A stretch of DNA of 64,000 bases from Pectinophora gossypiella (GCF_024362695.1 NC_065408.1:12276001-12340000); one strand, 5' to 3'. Counted from the first letter of the stretch, positions 52,880 to 63,099 are shown. Notes: generated by a model from the letters alone, not told the origin. Numbers and translations: made by a program.

Positions 52880-53195
52880 TGCCATTTGCTCTAAAGACAA
52901 GTAAAAGTAAAATGGACTAAGACCTTACTCTCGAATTCCGCACGCATACTTGTCTTGAACAAAAAAATAAACCAAATAAAAAATGGAAAATGGAAGGTCG
53001 ACTTGGCAATGAACATTACCGTGTTCCCTGAGGAATGTTTTGTTAGCAAACAGTGACGTCACATTACTGTGACATACTTTCTGAATGTATCCCCGAAGGC
53101 TGGGGCACTCTACCAATGTGTTTCTGAGTAAGTGAAGCACGATTTTAGGTAAATTTTGCTTGAAATAGAGAAATAAATCATTTTGTCAAGAGTTA
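52880..53195. other. No recognised feature
   Basis: Spacer of ordinary composition. Confidence 0.4.
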
Positions 53196-53199
53196 CCTA

Positions 53200-53340
53200 T
53201 AAACATACATACATACATACATAAACTCACGCCTATTTCCGACCGGGGTAAGCAGAGACTATAGAATCCCATTTGCTTCGATCCTGACACACTTCTCTTG
53301 CTTCCTCCACATTCATCAATCGCTTCATACACGCACGCCG
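53200..53340 (-). pseudogene. LINE family H, copy 5
   Basis: On the minus strand: RRACMKRLMNVEEAREVCQD then RSKWDSIVSAYPG(R)K and GCGTGAGTTTATG(TATG)n. The coding part is continuous but short. Confidence 0.78.
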
Positions 53341-53520
53341 ATTACCTATCTATAAAATAAAATAAATTTAATCAAAATGTCTTAATTTATTCGAGTAAGT
53401 AACTATAAAGAAAACCGAATCGAATGTAATGTAATAAATAAATAAAAAAACGACATTTAATTTCTAAATTAGGTTGCTATTTAATAATATTGTTTCCTTT
53501 TCTCTAATGTGTCTTTGTCC

Positions 53521-53601
53521 CAATGACCGGCCTTTGCGAAAGTTGCTTAACTTCAACAATCGCATACCGAGCGCGTTTATCGCTGCGCCACCGAGCTCCT
53601 C
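53521..53601 (-). mobile_element. SINE-B head only
   Basis: Just the tRNA-like head and 5S-like part (GACCGGCCTTTGCGAAAGTT on plus); the body and tail are absent, which is unusual for a retroposed copy. Confidence 0.75.
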
Positions 53602-53635
53602 ATCAGTATACATGTATTTTACATGTAAGTGGCGC

Positions 53636-53745
53636 TAACCCGCAGTGGAGCAGCGTGGTAGACTATGCTACATACCCCCTCCGGTTCATTGAGGGGTAGC
53701 CTGTGCCCAGCATTGGCACGATTATAGGCTGTTTATGTTATGTTA
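53636..53745 (+). mobile_element. SINE-C 3' fragment
   Basis: ACCCGCAGTGGAGCAGCGTG to GGCTGTTTATGTTATG. TTACATG with following AAGT occurs on both sides, a possible aged TSD. Confidence 0.8.
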
Positions 53746-53759
53746 CATGAAGTATATGG

Positions 53760-54280
53760 TTTTTTAAAGCATTGTTTAAAACATAGGTCTATAAAGCTTG
53801 TCTGATTATGAAAGGAAATAAATATTTCTATGATCTTTTTTTTTAAATTGTTTCACTGGGGTACCCCAACTTGGGGTAATGATGTGTGTCGTATTACGTG
53901 TCTGTTCACGTAAGAGGCCAAGGTATAAAATTTCACATCCTTTTGGGATATAAAATACAAAAGGGATGTTTTAATTATCTTGACTCTTTTTATTTTCAAA
54001 AAACCAAATGCCCCTTAGATTCCGACGACAAACCATTAATAGACTACATATTATTTTTTTATTACATGCTTCCGTCACATTCATTATCCATATTTTTTTT
54101 TTAATTTTTGGCCTGGTGACATAGACCTTTAGGCCACGTCTTCATTTTGGAGCTGGTTCCAGCAGACATTTTATAAAAAAAAAAACATAGAATATATTTT
54201 TTGTAAACTAAATTCATACCATAAACAACCAAAGCCCATTCATTACCCTTCCATAGTATTTATCTCTTTCTTTCTACTCA
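53760..54280. other. No gene; short palindromes
   Basis: 53860-53880 holds two overlapping palindromes (GGGGTACCCC and ACCCCAACTTGGGGT). Otherwise AT-rich. Confidence 0.4.
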
Positions 54281-54295
54281 CTATCCTACATCCAT

Positions 54296-54642
54296 AACAT
54301 ACATAACATTAAATAGCCTATATACTTATATGTCCCACTGCTGGGCACAGGCCTCCCCTCAATCAACCGGAGGGGGTATGGAGCATACTCCACCACGCTG
54401 CTCCACTGCGGGTTGGTGGAGGTATTTTTACGGCTATTAGCCGGGACCAACGGCTTAACGTACCCTCCGCAGCACGGAATCATCTTACTTTTTCGGACAA
54501 TCAGGTGATTCAAGCCTGAAAAGTCCTTACCAAACAAAGGACAGTCTCACAAAGTGATTTCGACAATGTCCCCATCGGGAATCGAACCCGGACCTCCAGA
54601 TCGTGAGCCTAACGCTCTAACTACTAGACCACGGAGGCTGTG
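54296..54642 (-). mobile_element. SINE-C copy 6, full length, with 11-bp TSD
   Basis: Best full copy: head GTGGTCTAGTAGTTAGAGCG, B box GGTTCGATTCCCGATGGGG, body and the 3' end CCCAGCAGTGGGACATATAA. TSD CCTACATCCAT at 54285-54295 and 54643-54653. Confidence 0.95.
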
Positions 54643-54654
54643 CCTACATCCATG

Positions 54655-55750
54655 CGTCGAAAATGTTTACTTACTCATTATAACATTGAAATGTAAAGTC
54701 ATTGAAGTACTTATACATGAACCATGTCGAAAACCTTTGCTGTTAAAGTTGTTAGGAATGGTTTTTTGTATGTTGTATTGTAAACTTGTTTTTGGTACGG
54801 TTTACCAACTAAATGGTTTTAACAAGAATGGCAGGTAATCAAATTTTATTTATCAAATCTTATATCTCATCTAATCTCGCTTACAAATAGATAAAGACCT
54901 TCTCTTGATTCTTCCATATTATCAAATAATTTAACAATGGCTCTCTTGCTTCTTTAATACTGTTTAAATGCTGAACACCGTTTTGTAGTAAAAAGTATAG
55001 GTTAATTTTTGACATGACTTATACGCAGTAGTCCTGGCTGGATCGATATAGTGGTCCGCAACAGGTGTGCCATAGCTCGGCTAGACGGAAAAAGGAAATA
55101 AAAAGTACCTACAGCATTATAAACATAAACTTTACAACATATAAAACGCATTTTCACGCTATGTACGTTTTTACACACTTTTTTATACTTTAAGGCGTTG
55201 TACCATGCACAACGTGTTTCGAAGTAATGTGAAGTTTAGGTCTGTAGCTTCCAACCCAACCCAACTTTTTTGTTTTATCAATGTTGACAAGGAACAATTA
55301 GTAGGACTTTTACAAAATCCAAGATTTTGATAAAATCAACTTGAATCTTTTAAAATGAGATGAGAAATTAAAATGCATAGTGACTTCATTCGTGAAGTGG
55401 AATTCCGTGGTCTATACGCAAAGAAGATAGGTACTACAACGGGAAATAGGCGAGATCTTATGTAATATGTATGTAACTTTGTTACAATAACGGTACTTTC
55501 TTTATTTTTGAAATAAACTGTACTTTTATGTGAAGCCTCTAATAAACTTGTATATATTGTTCCAGGTACAATAATCAATATGGCGTTAAATAAGTAAAGG
55601 TAATTTCCACCACCCATACAACATTCATCAATGCGATCTGCAGAAGTCTCGTTATACCTGTAGGTTGGCAACATAAATTTGCGTTACTACTAATGCGCAT
55701 TATTAAAAATTGCAAAAATCGCAGCGCGAAACGGAACAGAGTCGTATAGG
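54655..55750. other. No recognised gene
   Basis: About 1.1 kb. A 112-codon minus frame at 55336-55674 contains no domain I can name and no sign of codon preference. Confidence 0.35.
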
Positions 55751-55754
55751 TAAA

Positions 55755-56163
55755 AGGATAAAAACTACAAGCCCAAATTTAGGTGGCAGCACTGTTGAGT
55801 GTTCCGAAATTTTGACAGTTCTCTATTCTGTCCAGCTAAAACTCGTGATAGGTTGCTATAAAATGTGGAGCAACGTGGAGTGTATCCCGTCTGAAGGAAT
55901 GAGTTACGGAAAAGAAAACCAGGATCAGTTGGAAAAAGGCAGTTTTGATTGAAAATAACTTTTCCCAAGTTTTCCTCTTTCCGATCTTTAGGGAATAAAT
56001 ATTACACTATGAGTTTGGGGTAACATGCTTCGCAAATGGTTTTATTGTAAAATATAACCAAAACAAAACGTTTTTTTACTAAAATTGTATGGGGAACTGT
56101 CAAAATTTAAGAACACTCAACAGTAGCGACACCTGATGGGAGAAATAGGTAGTTTTTATCCTC
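55755..56163. mobile_element. Inverted-repeat element V
   Basis: Arms of about 68 bases at 55755-55821 and 56094-56163: both read AGGATAAAAACTAC ... CACTGTTGAGTGTTC / CTACTGTTGAGTGTTC ... AAATTTTGACAGTTC. The 270-base interior includes an 80-codon frame with no recognisable motif. Only one copy in the window. Confidence 0.75.
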
Positions 56164-56164
56164 A

Positions 56165-56660
56165 TTAACTAATCAAGCAAGGAGAGAGCCATACAGCTAA
56201 GAATGTTTACTTTCACAACTGTTACATAACCAGTTAGTCAAACTGACTTAAGTCAGTAGTCATGAAGTTAGGAGGCTTTCTGGGGTGTCAAAACTCTGAC
56301 AAGTGAGTTCAAAAGCTCCTTATAATCGTCGAGAGGCTACGTCGCTGATGTTTCATAACCAACTTTAGGATACTGCCGGGGGGAATGCTCGAGAAATTTC
56401 TTGAAAGATAATAATGGATCTGATTCCTGGGCATCAAGTTAATTTTAATATAGTTCCGACAGTTCTAAAACTAGTTCTCTCTCTTTCTTGTGGTTATCGT
56501 AAGTAAAGGATAGCACTTTTTTAAAACGTTTCGCCAGAATCAGCACCAGAGTAATCAGTAGAACTTGGTAGCAGATACCTATTGCATAAAAATTCTCGTA
56601 TTATATTATTTACATGAATAGTATATGTCCTAGTCCCAACCAATCATTTGACTTATAAAA
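56165..56660. other. No recognised feature
   Basis: Spacer of ordinary composition. Confidence 0.4.
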
Positions 56661-56664
56661 CACA

Positions 56665-56825
56665 TAACATAACGTACGCTCATGAGTATATCCCAAATGG
56701 AGTAGTGAGAGGTACATCCATCACAAGATGAACTATGTACACACGTCTCACCGAGCTTCCTGTTAGACGTTCTGTCAACTTAATAGATGGTGAGCCGTAT
56801 CGCCGTCTATAATGGTCGAGCCAAA
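56665..56825 (-). mobile_element. LINE-like tail G, longest copy
   Basis: ATCCATCACAAGATGAACTA, TCACCGAGCTTCCTGTTAGA and GGTGAGCCGTATCGCCGTCT. This uninterrupted copy shows that 10463-10858 was split by an insertion. Confidence 0.6.
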
Positions 56826-56934
56826 AGTGTTAATGAAAACTGTACGTAAGATAAATGCCTCTTATAAAATACTTCTTTAATTATATTTATATTTCGATAC
56901 GGTGATAGAGAGTTTTATACATACTATATAATCC

Positions 56935-57127
56935 GCACCAAGCGCTTCGCTTCATCCTTCATAATGCGCACAGCCAAGGAATGGAATGGGCTGCCGGCGT
57001 CGGTGTTTCCTGAATCTTATAACCTGTCCTTTAAATCGCGGGTGAATAGGCATTTTCTGGGTAAGCTCGTTCCAACGTCGATCTCTTCTTCTCGTGGAAG
57101 AACGAAGTCAAGAGCAAACCCATTTTA
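56935..57127 (+). pseudogene. LINE ORF2 C-terminus, family J, unbroken fragment
   Basis: One open frame reads RFASSFIMRTAKEWNGLPAS, VFPESYNLSFKSRVNRHFLG, KLVPTSISSSRGRTKSRANP and F before TAA, followed by an A-rich tail. Only the end of the ORF is present. One residue of the family consensus (Gly in YNLGSFK) is lost. Confidence 0.82.
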
Positions 57128-57129
57128 AT

Positions 57130-57490
57130 AAAAAAAAATATATATATATATAAGCAAGTAATTGGATAGCGTCTTTAAAATTAAGAGGATGTTTTCTTTT
57201 TTTATTTTGGCGAAGTATTTCAAGTTACGATCGTATTGTTACTGCAGGTACATTATTTTACTCTTACTTTTATGTTGGAAGACATTAAAGTTAAGTGTCG
57301 TCGACACCCGCGTAATTTAGATTTATTGACGATATCCCGTAAACCCGTTATCTTTTAATGTCTGTTTATTTTGTCTCTGTTTCGTTTTCACTTCATTTAC
57401 ATCACTTTTTTTGGCCAGATCCACTGCACATCAAAACGACTCGCAGTCACTTAAGAAGTGATGACAATTGGCTCGTGTACAAGGTTCATG
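57130..57490. other. No recognised feature
   Basis: AT-rich. A 132-codon plus frame (57358-57756) spans repeat Q and the LINE scrap and is not a gene. Confidence 0.4.
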
Positions 57491-57494
57491 TTAA

Positions 57495-57900
57495 ATTACG
57501 AAATTCTGATTACAAAATAAAGACAGATCTAAAAGTAACGAAAAACATTACCTTTTTTCTATTTAATTTATTAAATATTATTAATCAAGAAAAACGTAAT
57601 AATAAGTCCAAAATTTTATCACGTTTTACTATGACGTCACAGTATGCTTTTTCATACGATTTCCTTAGTAATTTCGTTTTCGCAGGGAGTGAAATTCTTT
57701 GCCGTCTTCTGTATTTCCGAATGCATATAACTCGGGTGCTTTCTAGGCCAGAGTGAACAGGCACCTGTGCGAACTCGCTCTATCTTAGGCCTCGTCAATG
57801 CCTTCGGGCAAGTCAGGGGCCAAAAGTAAACCCATCAAGGTCAAAAAAAAAGTTTTGACGTTTAGAAAAATGTCACTAATTTGACTGGTTGGAAACTAGC
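57495..57900 (+). repeat. Dispersed repeat Q, copy 2, interrupted
   Basis: Matches 20440-20700, but the stretch between TAATTTCGTTTTCG and GTTTTGACGTTTAG is filled by a LINE fragment (57687-57850). Confidence 0.6.
57687..57850 (+). pseudogene. LINE ORF C-terminal remnant, family J2
   Basis: Degraded LPSSVFPNAYNSGAF-like coding end, then CCTCGTCAATGCCTTCGGGC and an A tail (GGTCAAAAAAAAA). The same end is at 18636-18775 on the minus strand. Confidence 0.65.
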
Positions 57901-57901
57901 C

Positions 57902-58110
57902 AAAAGCATATACCTACGGTTGCTATTTTAAAACGTGAATAATTGGGCTCTTACTTTAGCCAACTCTTAAGTACAAAAGCATATACCTACAGGTGTTTTT
58001 CAAAAACGTGAATAATTAGGCCCTTACTTCAACCAACTCTTAAGTACAAAAGCATATTATACCAACAGGCACTCATTCAAAAATAAGAAATGGGCGGATT
58101 AATTCACTGT
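57902..58110 (+). repeat. 73-bp tandem repeat, about 2.8 units
   Basis: AAAAGCATAT recurs at 57902, 57975 and 58048, exactly 73 bases apart; units share ACGTGAATAATT and CCAACTCTTAAGTAC. The last unit is diverged. Confidence 0.85.
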
Positions 58111-58114
58111 GAAT

Positions 58115-58580
58115 ATTAATGAGTTATTTAGTTGATTTATTATATCCTTACGGAAATTGTAGTTTGTTATCTGATATGCTAACTAGTACATAAGTTACAA
58201 ATTTTATTACCGATCATTAGATGGTATATTTTACGCCTAAACGAGGGAGTGGCTTCAATACCGGCTAGTCACGCAAACCTGGTACAAATTGGGTGGTACA
58301 GTATAATAATTTCTCATTTCCTTTCACCAGCCTATTTTCTCATAATGTTTTGTTATTGTGGACTTAATTACTTTGTCGACGGTACACAAGGCTGATGGAA
58401 ATACACGTAAATACTATGAAAGGAAATATAAGCTGAACCGTTTGTCTGTCTTGTGTTAGTCTTATGTAGTTTTATATCCTGTTCTGTGTACAATAAACTG
58501 TTAAATAAATAAATAAATAATATTTTGAGTAAAATGAAACATTCATACATAAATATATACATTTATTATATATACATTTA
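58115..58580. other. No recognised feature
   Basis: AT-rich spacer with an (AAAT)n run at 58503-58520. Confidence 0.4.
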
Positions 58581-58584
58581 TTCA

Positions 58585-58656
58585 TTTATGTTGTCCTTAT
58601 CTCTGTATTTTGTGTCCATTGTGCTCAATAAAGTATTTTATCTATCTATCTATCTT
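58585..58656 (+). mobile_element. LINE-like 3' tail, family K
   Basis: Ends AATAAAGTATTTTATC(TATC)n; matches 20291-20400 in reverse. Confidence 0.65.
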
Positions 58657-58672
58657 ATTATATTAGGCACCT

Positions 58673-58964
58673 CATCATCATCAGCCCATTAACTTCCCCA
58701 CTGCTGGGGCACGGGCCTTCCCTATGGATGGATAGGGAGATCGGGCCTTAAACCATCACGCGAGCCCAGTGCGGATTGATGTTTATTAACGACTGCTAAT
58801 GCAGCCGGGACCAACGACTTAACGTGCCTTCCGAAGCACGGAGGAGCTCGAGATGAAAGCATTTTTTTTTGTGGTCACCTATCCTATGACCGGTCTTTGC
58901 GAAAGTTGCTTAACTTAAACAATCGCAGACCGAGCGCGTTTACCGCTGCGCCACCGAGCTCCTC
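58673..58964 (-). mobile_element. SINE-B copy 9, full length, with 13-bp TSD
   Basis: Complete copy. TSD ATATTAGGCACCT at 58660-58672 and 58965-58977, directly after the K tail. Confidence 0.95.
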
Positions 58965-59048
58965 ATATTAGGCACCTACTTCAGTTTAAATCAATAAATT
59001 ATACATATATGATGTTTATTGACTTCTTATCACATAATTTATGTGAAG

Positions 59049-59393
59049 ACCCTTCTTGTACCCAACGTCTAAACTCTATGAAGAATGTAAAGTTTTAACA
59101 GTTCGTCAATTATTCATTGCAAATACTATCCTCAAAAGACACTCGCAAATAACCTATGATCCTACCTTCACTCAAAATATGTGAAGACATGACCTGGTCT
59201 GTCCTACAAGATTATTTAAAACAGCTTTTTCAAAAAGATTCTATGACTTTCTAGGATCTTACCTTTATAACAAATGTAACAAAGATAATAATATTTACCC
59301 ATTAAACATTTACCAATGAAAAAATCAGTAGCTGTATGGTTACAGAATTTTAATTATGACGAAACAGAGAATCTATTAGACATAATTAAATAG
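59049..59393 (+). pseudogene. LINE ORF2 C-terminal remnant (CR1/Jockey-like)
   Basis: A single frame with two in-frame stops reads RPFLYPTSKLYEECKVLTVR, QLFIANTILKRHSQITYDPT, FTQNM, stop, RHDLVCPTRLFKTAFSKRFY, DFLGSYLYNKCNKDNNIYPL, NIYQ, stop, KKSVAVWLQNFNYDETENLL and DIIK. This pattern (YPTSKLYEE, RQLFI, RFYDFL, WLQ..YDETENLL) is typical of the last 110 residues of insect non-LTR reverse transcriptases. No frameshift, two stops. Confidence 0.78.
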
Positions 59394-59399
59394 AAATGA

Positions 59400-59421
59400 G
59401 ACGCACACACGCACGCATACA

Positions 59422-59486
<65 letters not shown>

Positions 59487-59497
59487 GCACGCACGCA

Positions 59498-59541
<44 letters not shown>

Positions 59542-59580
59542 CACGCACGCACACATGCACGCACGCACACATACACATAC
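59400..59580. repeat. Long (AC)n microsatellite with ACGC variants
   Basis: About 180 bases of AC repeats with interspersed CGCA units. It starts within ten bases of the LINE stop codon. Open frames across it on both strands are artefacts of the repeat. Confidence 0.95.
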
Positions 59581-59689
59581 AAGCATTTATAGATTTGATA
59601 TTTTCTTTTTAAGAAATATTTTATGATTTAGTCTAACAATTTAAAAAAAAACTTTTTTTAAACTATTTTTTTTATATTTTGTTATTTTT

Positions 59690-59870
59690 TCTTGACCATG
59701 ACTTTTTTGGGGGTGGAGGCCTGGAGTCCTAAAACACAGGGTATCCTAGTTTAGGCTCCAGCCTCTACAAATGTTGTATTTTTGTATTTATTTATGTATC
59801 CATGTGTTTTATTATTTGTAGAGGAAATAAAGATTTTACTTACTTACTTTACTTACTTACTTTATCCGAA
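59690..59870 (+). mobile_element. LINE-like 3' UTR and tail
   Basis: TTTTTGGGGGTGGAGGCCTG, TTTGTAGAGGAAATAAAGAT and a (TTAC)n end. No coding part is visible. It may be the 3' UTR of the LINE remnant ending at 59393, separated by the (AC)n tract. Confidence 0.55.
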
Positions 59871-60165
59871 TTATTTCCATAAAGCCGTAACTCCATTCCG
59901 CGGTCAGAGATACCTATATTTGAACCTTTTGTTTATCGGTCGAAGGACTTAATAGGAAGAATTTTAACCCCTTTGGCGTGTTATCTTCTTAAAGGCTTAA
60001 AGTTGCGGACGATTCGACCCGTTATAAGTAAATATTATAGTAATTCTATTATTATAGCGGGCTCTGCCCCTTCACAGTCAGTTATCATATCGAGCGGACT
60101 ACCGAGAAGTTCTACCTACGCGCTTTATTCCGTAAATTATTCGCCGTTTTATTTCTATCGTCTAT
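59871..60165. other. No recognised feature
   Basis: Spacer. A 67-codon plus frame here is not recognisable. Confidence 0.4.
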
Positions 60166-60169
60166 CGCG

Positions 60170-60362
60170 TGCTTAGCAGTGAAGGAAAACATTGTGAGGA
60201 AACCCACATTTCCAAGAAATACGTTTCGGGGGTACGTGATCTAACCTTATTGGACTGTTTTTCCCGCCGCGGGTTGGAAGGTTAGACAGGCAGCCGCTTC
60301 TATAAATTCTATACCTGTCACATTTTCAGGTTGGGTAAGCGGAACCTCTGATAAATGAAATT
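60170..60362 (+). mobile_element. SINE-D copy 8, head truncated
   Basis: From GCTTAGCAGTGAAGGAAAAC through GGTTAGACAGGCAGCCGCTT; the end is diverged. Confidence 0.75.
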
Positions 60363-60384
60363 ACCCTGTGGAAATGATTTCTAT

Positions 60385-60432
60385 AGTCTATAGCCTCCCC
60401 TCAACCAACTGGAGGGGGTACGAAGCATACCA
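60385..60432 (-). mobile_element. SINE-C scrap
   Basis: CCTCCCCTCAACCAACTGGA then GGGGGTACGAAGCATACC: 48 bases only. Confidence 0.55.
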
Positions 60433-60434
60433 GA

Positions 60435-60900
60435 CTAAGTTGTCATAATTCATCATACAAAACAAAATAGAAATATTCTTACAGTTACATAAGTAAAAAA
60501 AACAGCATAACTCTTTTCTATCATAAGACGTTAATAACAAGAGTTGTTAAGAGTTGTGATGTTAGGTATTTTACACTTAATTTTTTTTCAACCCGATCTT
60601 TAGTAACCCAAAAATGGCATTATTTATGCAAACCGGAAACGACGATTTAAGCAAAATGCTTTCCACAAAAATTTACAATTCTCCGCATTTTTTTCGTTCA
60701 TTTTTAACGAGGAATCGTAAAGCATTTTTCATTTTGTTCCGTGTACCTATCCAACTTTTTGCCTTTGAGTTTTTCCACAATTTTACAACCCAATTTCGCG
60801 GGATTCGAATATTGGATCTTACATTTCTTCAAAAGGTAAAGATCCGCATAACTTACATACCTATTATAATATATTACAATTAAAACGATAATAAAACATG
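60435..60900. other. No recognised gene
   Basis: An 89-codon plus frame (60614-60883) and an overlapping minus frame exist; neither has a motif I know. Confidence 0.35.
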
Positions 60901-60906
60901 TATTAT

Positions 60907-61228
60907 GAACGGTCTTCGTGGTCCAGTGGTTGAGCGTTGGGCTCACGATCCGGAGGTCCCGGGTTGGAATCCCGGTGGGGACATATCACAAAAGCAATTT
61001 GTGATCCCTAGTTTGGTTAAGACACTACAGGCTGATCACCTGATTTTCCGGAAGTAAGACGATCCGTGCTTCGGAAGGCACGTTAAGCCGTTGGTCTCGG
61101 TTACTACTTACTATGTAAGTACGTAGTCGTTACATGAGTCAGGGGCCTTTGGCGGCTCAATAATAGCCCTAACACAAGGGTTGATGAGGTTGGTAATCCA
61201 GCTCACAACCCACATGATAGAAGAAGAA
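60907..61228 (+). mobile_element. SINE-A copy 12, full length
   Basis: Head TCGTGGTCCAGTGGTTGAGC, B box with one change (GGGTTGGAATCC), body and the CACATGATAGAAGAAG end. No clear TSD. Confidence 0.9.
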
Positions 61229-61324
61229 CTGGGAGCAAAGGAAACGCGTAGATACTTAATTAATAGGTGTTAGGTGCCTACGTTTTTACACCCCCAGTAC
61301 CTACTAGGGTTCTACATGAAAGCA

Positions 61325-61450
61325 ATTTATCTAACAATAAATGCAGTTTGACATTTGCGCATATAAAAGTAAATGCGGAATGTCAACAAAATGTCAAATA
61401 GCATTATTGCTTTTTTAGATAAATTTCTCCAATGTATCCTTATAAACCCC
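61325..61450. mobile_element. Foldback element U-like, copy 2
   Basis: Partly palindromic: GAAAGCAATTTATCTA on the left and TTGCTTTTTTAGATAAATTT on the right, with TTTGACATTTGCGCATATAA between. Resembles U in word content; assignment is tentative. Confidence 0.45.
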
Positions 61451-61488
61451 TTTAAACCCTGTCTGTACATAAAAAAACATAACTACAG

Positions 61489-61758
61489 CACACCCCGAAC
61501 ACTTTCAAGCCACTCGCCGTAAAGAGACTCGCCGTAGCGGGAATCGCCGTTCTAGGAGTCGCTTTCAACGCCATAATTCTTTTTAAAACACCTCGTTTTA
61601 CATAGACACTACACTTTGCAGTTATTGTACATGCGCATCTGTGTTTGTGACGTCTGACGCCCATACTATTGAAGACTAAAGTAAGATCGAAGGCGGGTAA
61701 GGTAAACCTAACTCACCCTCTGATGGAACGGAGAGTTGCCGTTCTATACGTTCAGAAA
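61489..61758 (+). repeat. Dispersed repeat S, copy 2
   Basis: Matches 43478-43690 but carries about 60 extra bases at 61508-61570 made of CTCGCCGTA-like words (ACTCGCCGTAAAGAGACTCG). Confidence 0.65.
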
Positions 61759-61920
61759 TCAGAATCATTTATTCAACGTAATTATCATGGATAAACTTGT
61801 TGAAGGTCAATGTAACATTTTTGAATTTACGTTATTTCGCAAGGTGTTATGGCTGAGAAGAAATGACAAGAAACTGCAACAGCAACACATCTTTTAAATC
61901 AATGTAGTATACATTACAAG

Positions 61921-62200
61921 TTATTTAATAACTGGAGGAACACATTCAATACCAGACATTTTTTCATATAGGTAATCATTAATCTTATAATAAGCTTTAT
62001 TACATAAAGTAAGCTTCACGTGAGCTTTAAATTTATTCTCTGACAAATTTAAAATATTATCTGGTATTTTATTGTAAAAACGTATTATACGTAGTATTCC
62101 TTGTTCTATGTTGAGAGACTGGATTCATACTAGACGTTTTCATAACAATATTATGATGACAATGCATAATCGGATATGATTATGCGTGTCGTCGGCAGCC
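61921..62200 (-). pseudogene. LINE ORF2 C-terminal remnant
   Basis: The minus strand from about 62080 reads RIIRFYNKIPDNILNLSENK, FKAHVKLTLCNKAYYKINDY and LYEKMSGIECVPPVIK before TAA at 61921-61923. An upstream part in another frame reads MHCHHNIVMKTSSMNPVSQH. The pattern (YNKIP..I..L..NKFK..VK..L..KAYY.I.DYL) is the usual end of insect non-LTR reverse transcriptases. One frameshift near 62075. Confidence 0.72.
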
Positions 62201-62204
62201 CGTA

Positions 62205-62450
62205 TCTAATATTACGTTACAGAGACAATGTTTACTAAGACTTTGATTACAGGTTAGCTGTAACAGTACGACATAACTGCTATTAAGCTCCCTCGGTCAT
62301 TATGGCTTTTACCATACCGTGACCCGTTACACACACGCGATAGTATAATAAGGCTGTTGGTCCAATGGAGCGTATGGAGCTACTTAGCGGAGCGATGAGC
62401 GAGAAAAATCTACCAATAATTCTACCCAATTATTCAAACTATAGGTGGCC
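62205..62450. other. No recognised feature
   Basis: Spacer of ordinary composition. Confidence 0.4.
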
Positions 62451-62455
62451 AATCA

Positions 62456-62795
62456 ATTGTTGCCGTGGTGGTCCACTTGTTAGAACGCTTGCCTTTCACT
62501 TTGAGGTCGCCGGTTCGAATCCAGTACAGGCCTAGACCAATGATTGTCGATTTTGTTTTCGATTATCACGTGCTCAGCGGTGAAGAAAAACATCGTGAGG
62601 AAACCCACATTCATTAGAAATGCATTTTTGGAGGCATGTGACCTAACCTGTTATGTATTGGGCTGGTTTTCTCATCGCGGCTTGGAAGGTCAGACAGACA
62701 GTCGCTTCTGAAAAAAAAAACCGGAGCTGTCAATTCTTCATGTTAGATAAGCGGATCCTGTGGAAAACGGGATGTTGCTAGGGAGGTGATGATAG
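62456..62795 (+). mobile_element. SINE-D copy 9, full length, with 13-bp TSD
   Basis: Head GTGGTGGTCCACTTGTTAGA (A box altered), B box GGTTCGAATCCAGTACAGG, body and GGGATGTTGCTAGGGAGG end. TSD AGGTGGCCAATCA at 62443-62455 and 62796-62808. Confidence 0.93.
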
Positions 62796-62898
62796 AGGTG
62801 GCCAATCAGCTTGCGAGAGTAAACCCATCAGCAGCCGAAGCCCTCGGCCAATAGTCATATATCGCGTTGTGCGCAGCGCGGTTGCGTTTATACCTTGC

Positions 62899-62975
62899 AG
62901 AGGGTTAAAAACGCCACATTGAAGCAATACATCTAATAATAAATAGCAACATTGCTATTTTTATTTTCTTGCACT
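62899..62975. mobile_element. Foldback element U, left part
   Basis: AGGGTTAAAAACGCCACATT, GAAGCAAT and AGCAACATTGCTATTT match the left arm and centre of U copy 1. SINE-C inserted at the following bases. Confidence 0.6.
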
Positions 62976-62985
62976 TACAAACTTA

Positions 62986-63099
62986 CCACCAACCCGCAGT
63001 GGAGCAGCGTGGTGGAGTATGCTCCATACCCCCTCCGGTTGATTGAGGGGAGGCCTGTGCCCAGCAGTGTGACGTATATAGGCAGTTTATGTTTATGTG
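62986..63099 (+). mobile_element. SINE-C 3' fragment with 11-bp TSD
   Basis: ACCCGCAGTGGAGCAGCGTG to GGCAGTTTATGTTTATG. TSD TTACAAACTTA at 62975-62985 and 63100-63110, so the copy was truncated on insertion. Confidence 0.92.

Noticed and set aside
55336..55674. 112-codon minus-strand frame as a host gene
   Set aside because: No domain, no splice context and no repeat or homologue recognised; its length is plausible by chance in 64 kb.
57358..57756. 132-codon plus frame as a gene
   Set aside because: It runs through repeat Q into an inserted LINE remnant.
59354..59626. Several open frames of 66-76 codons on both strands over the (AC)n tract
   Set aside because: They encode only alternating Cys/Val or His/Thr runs and exist in every frame because the repeat has no stops.
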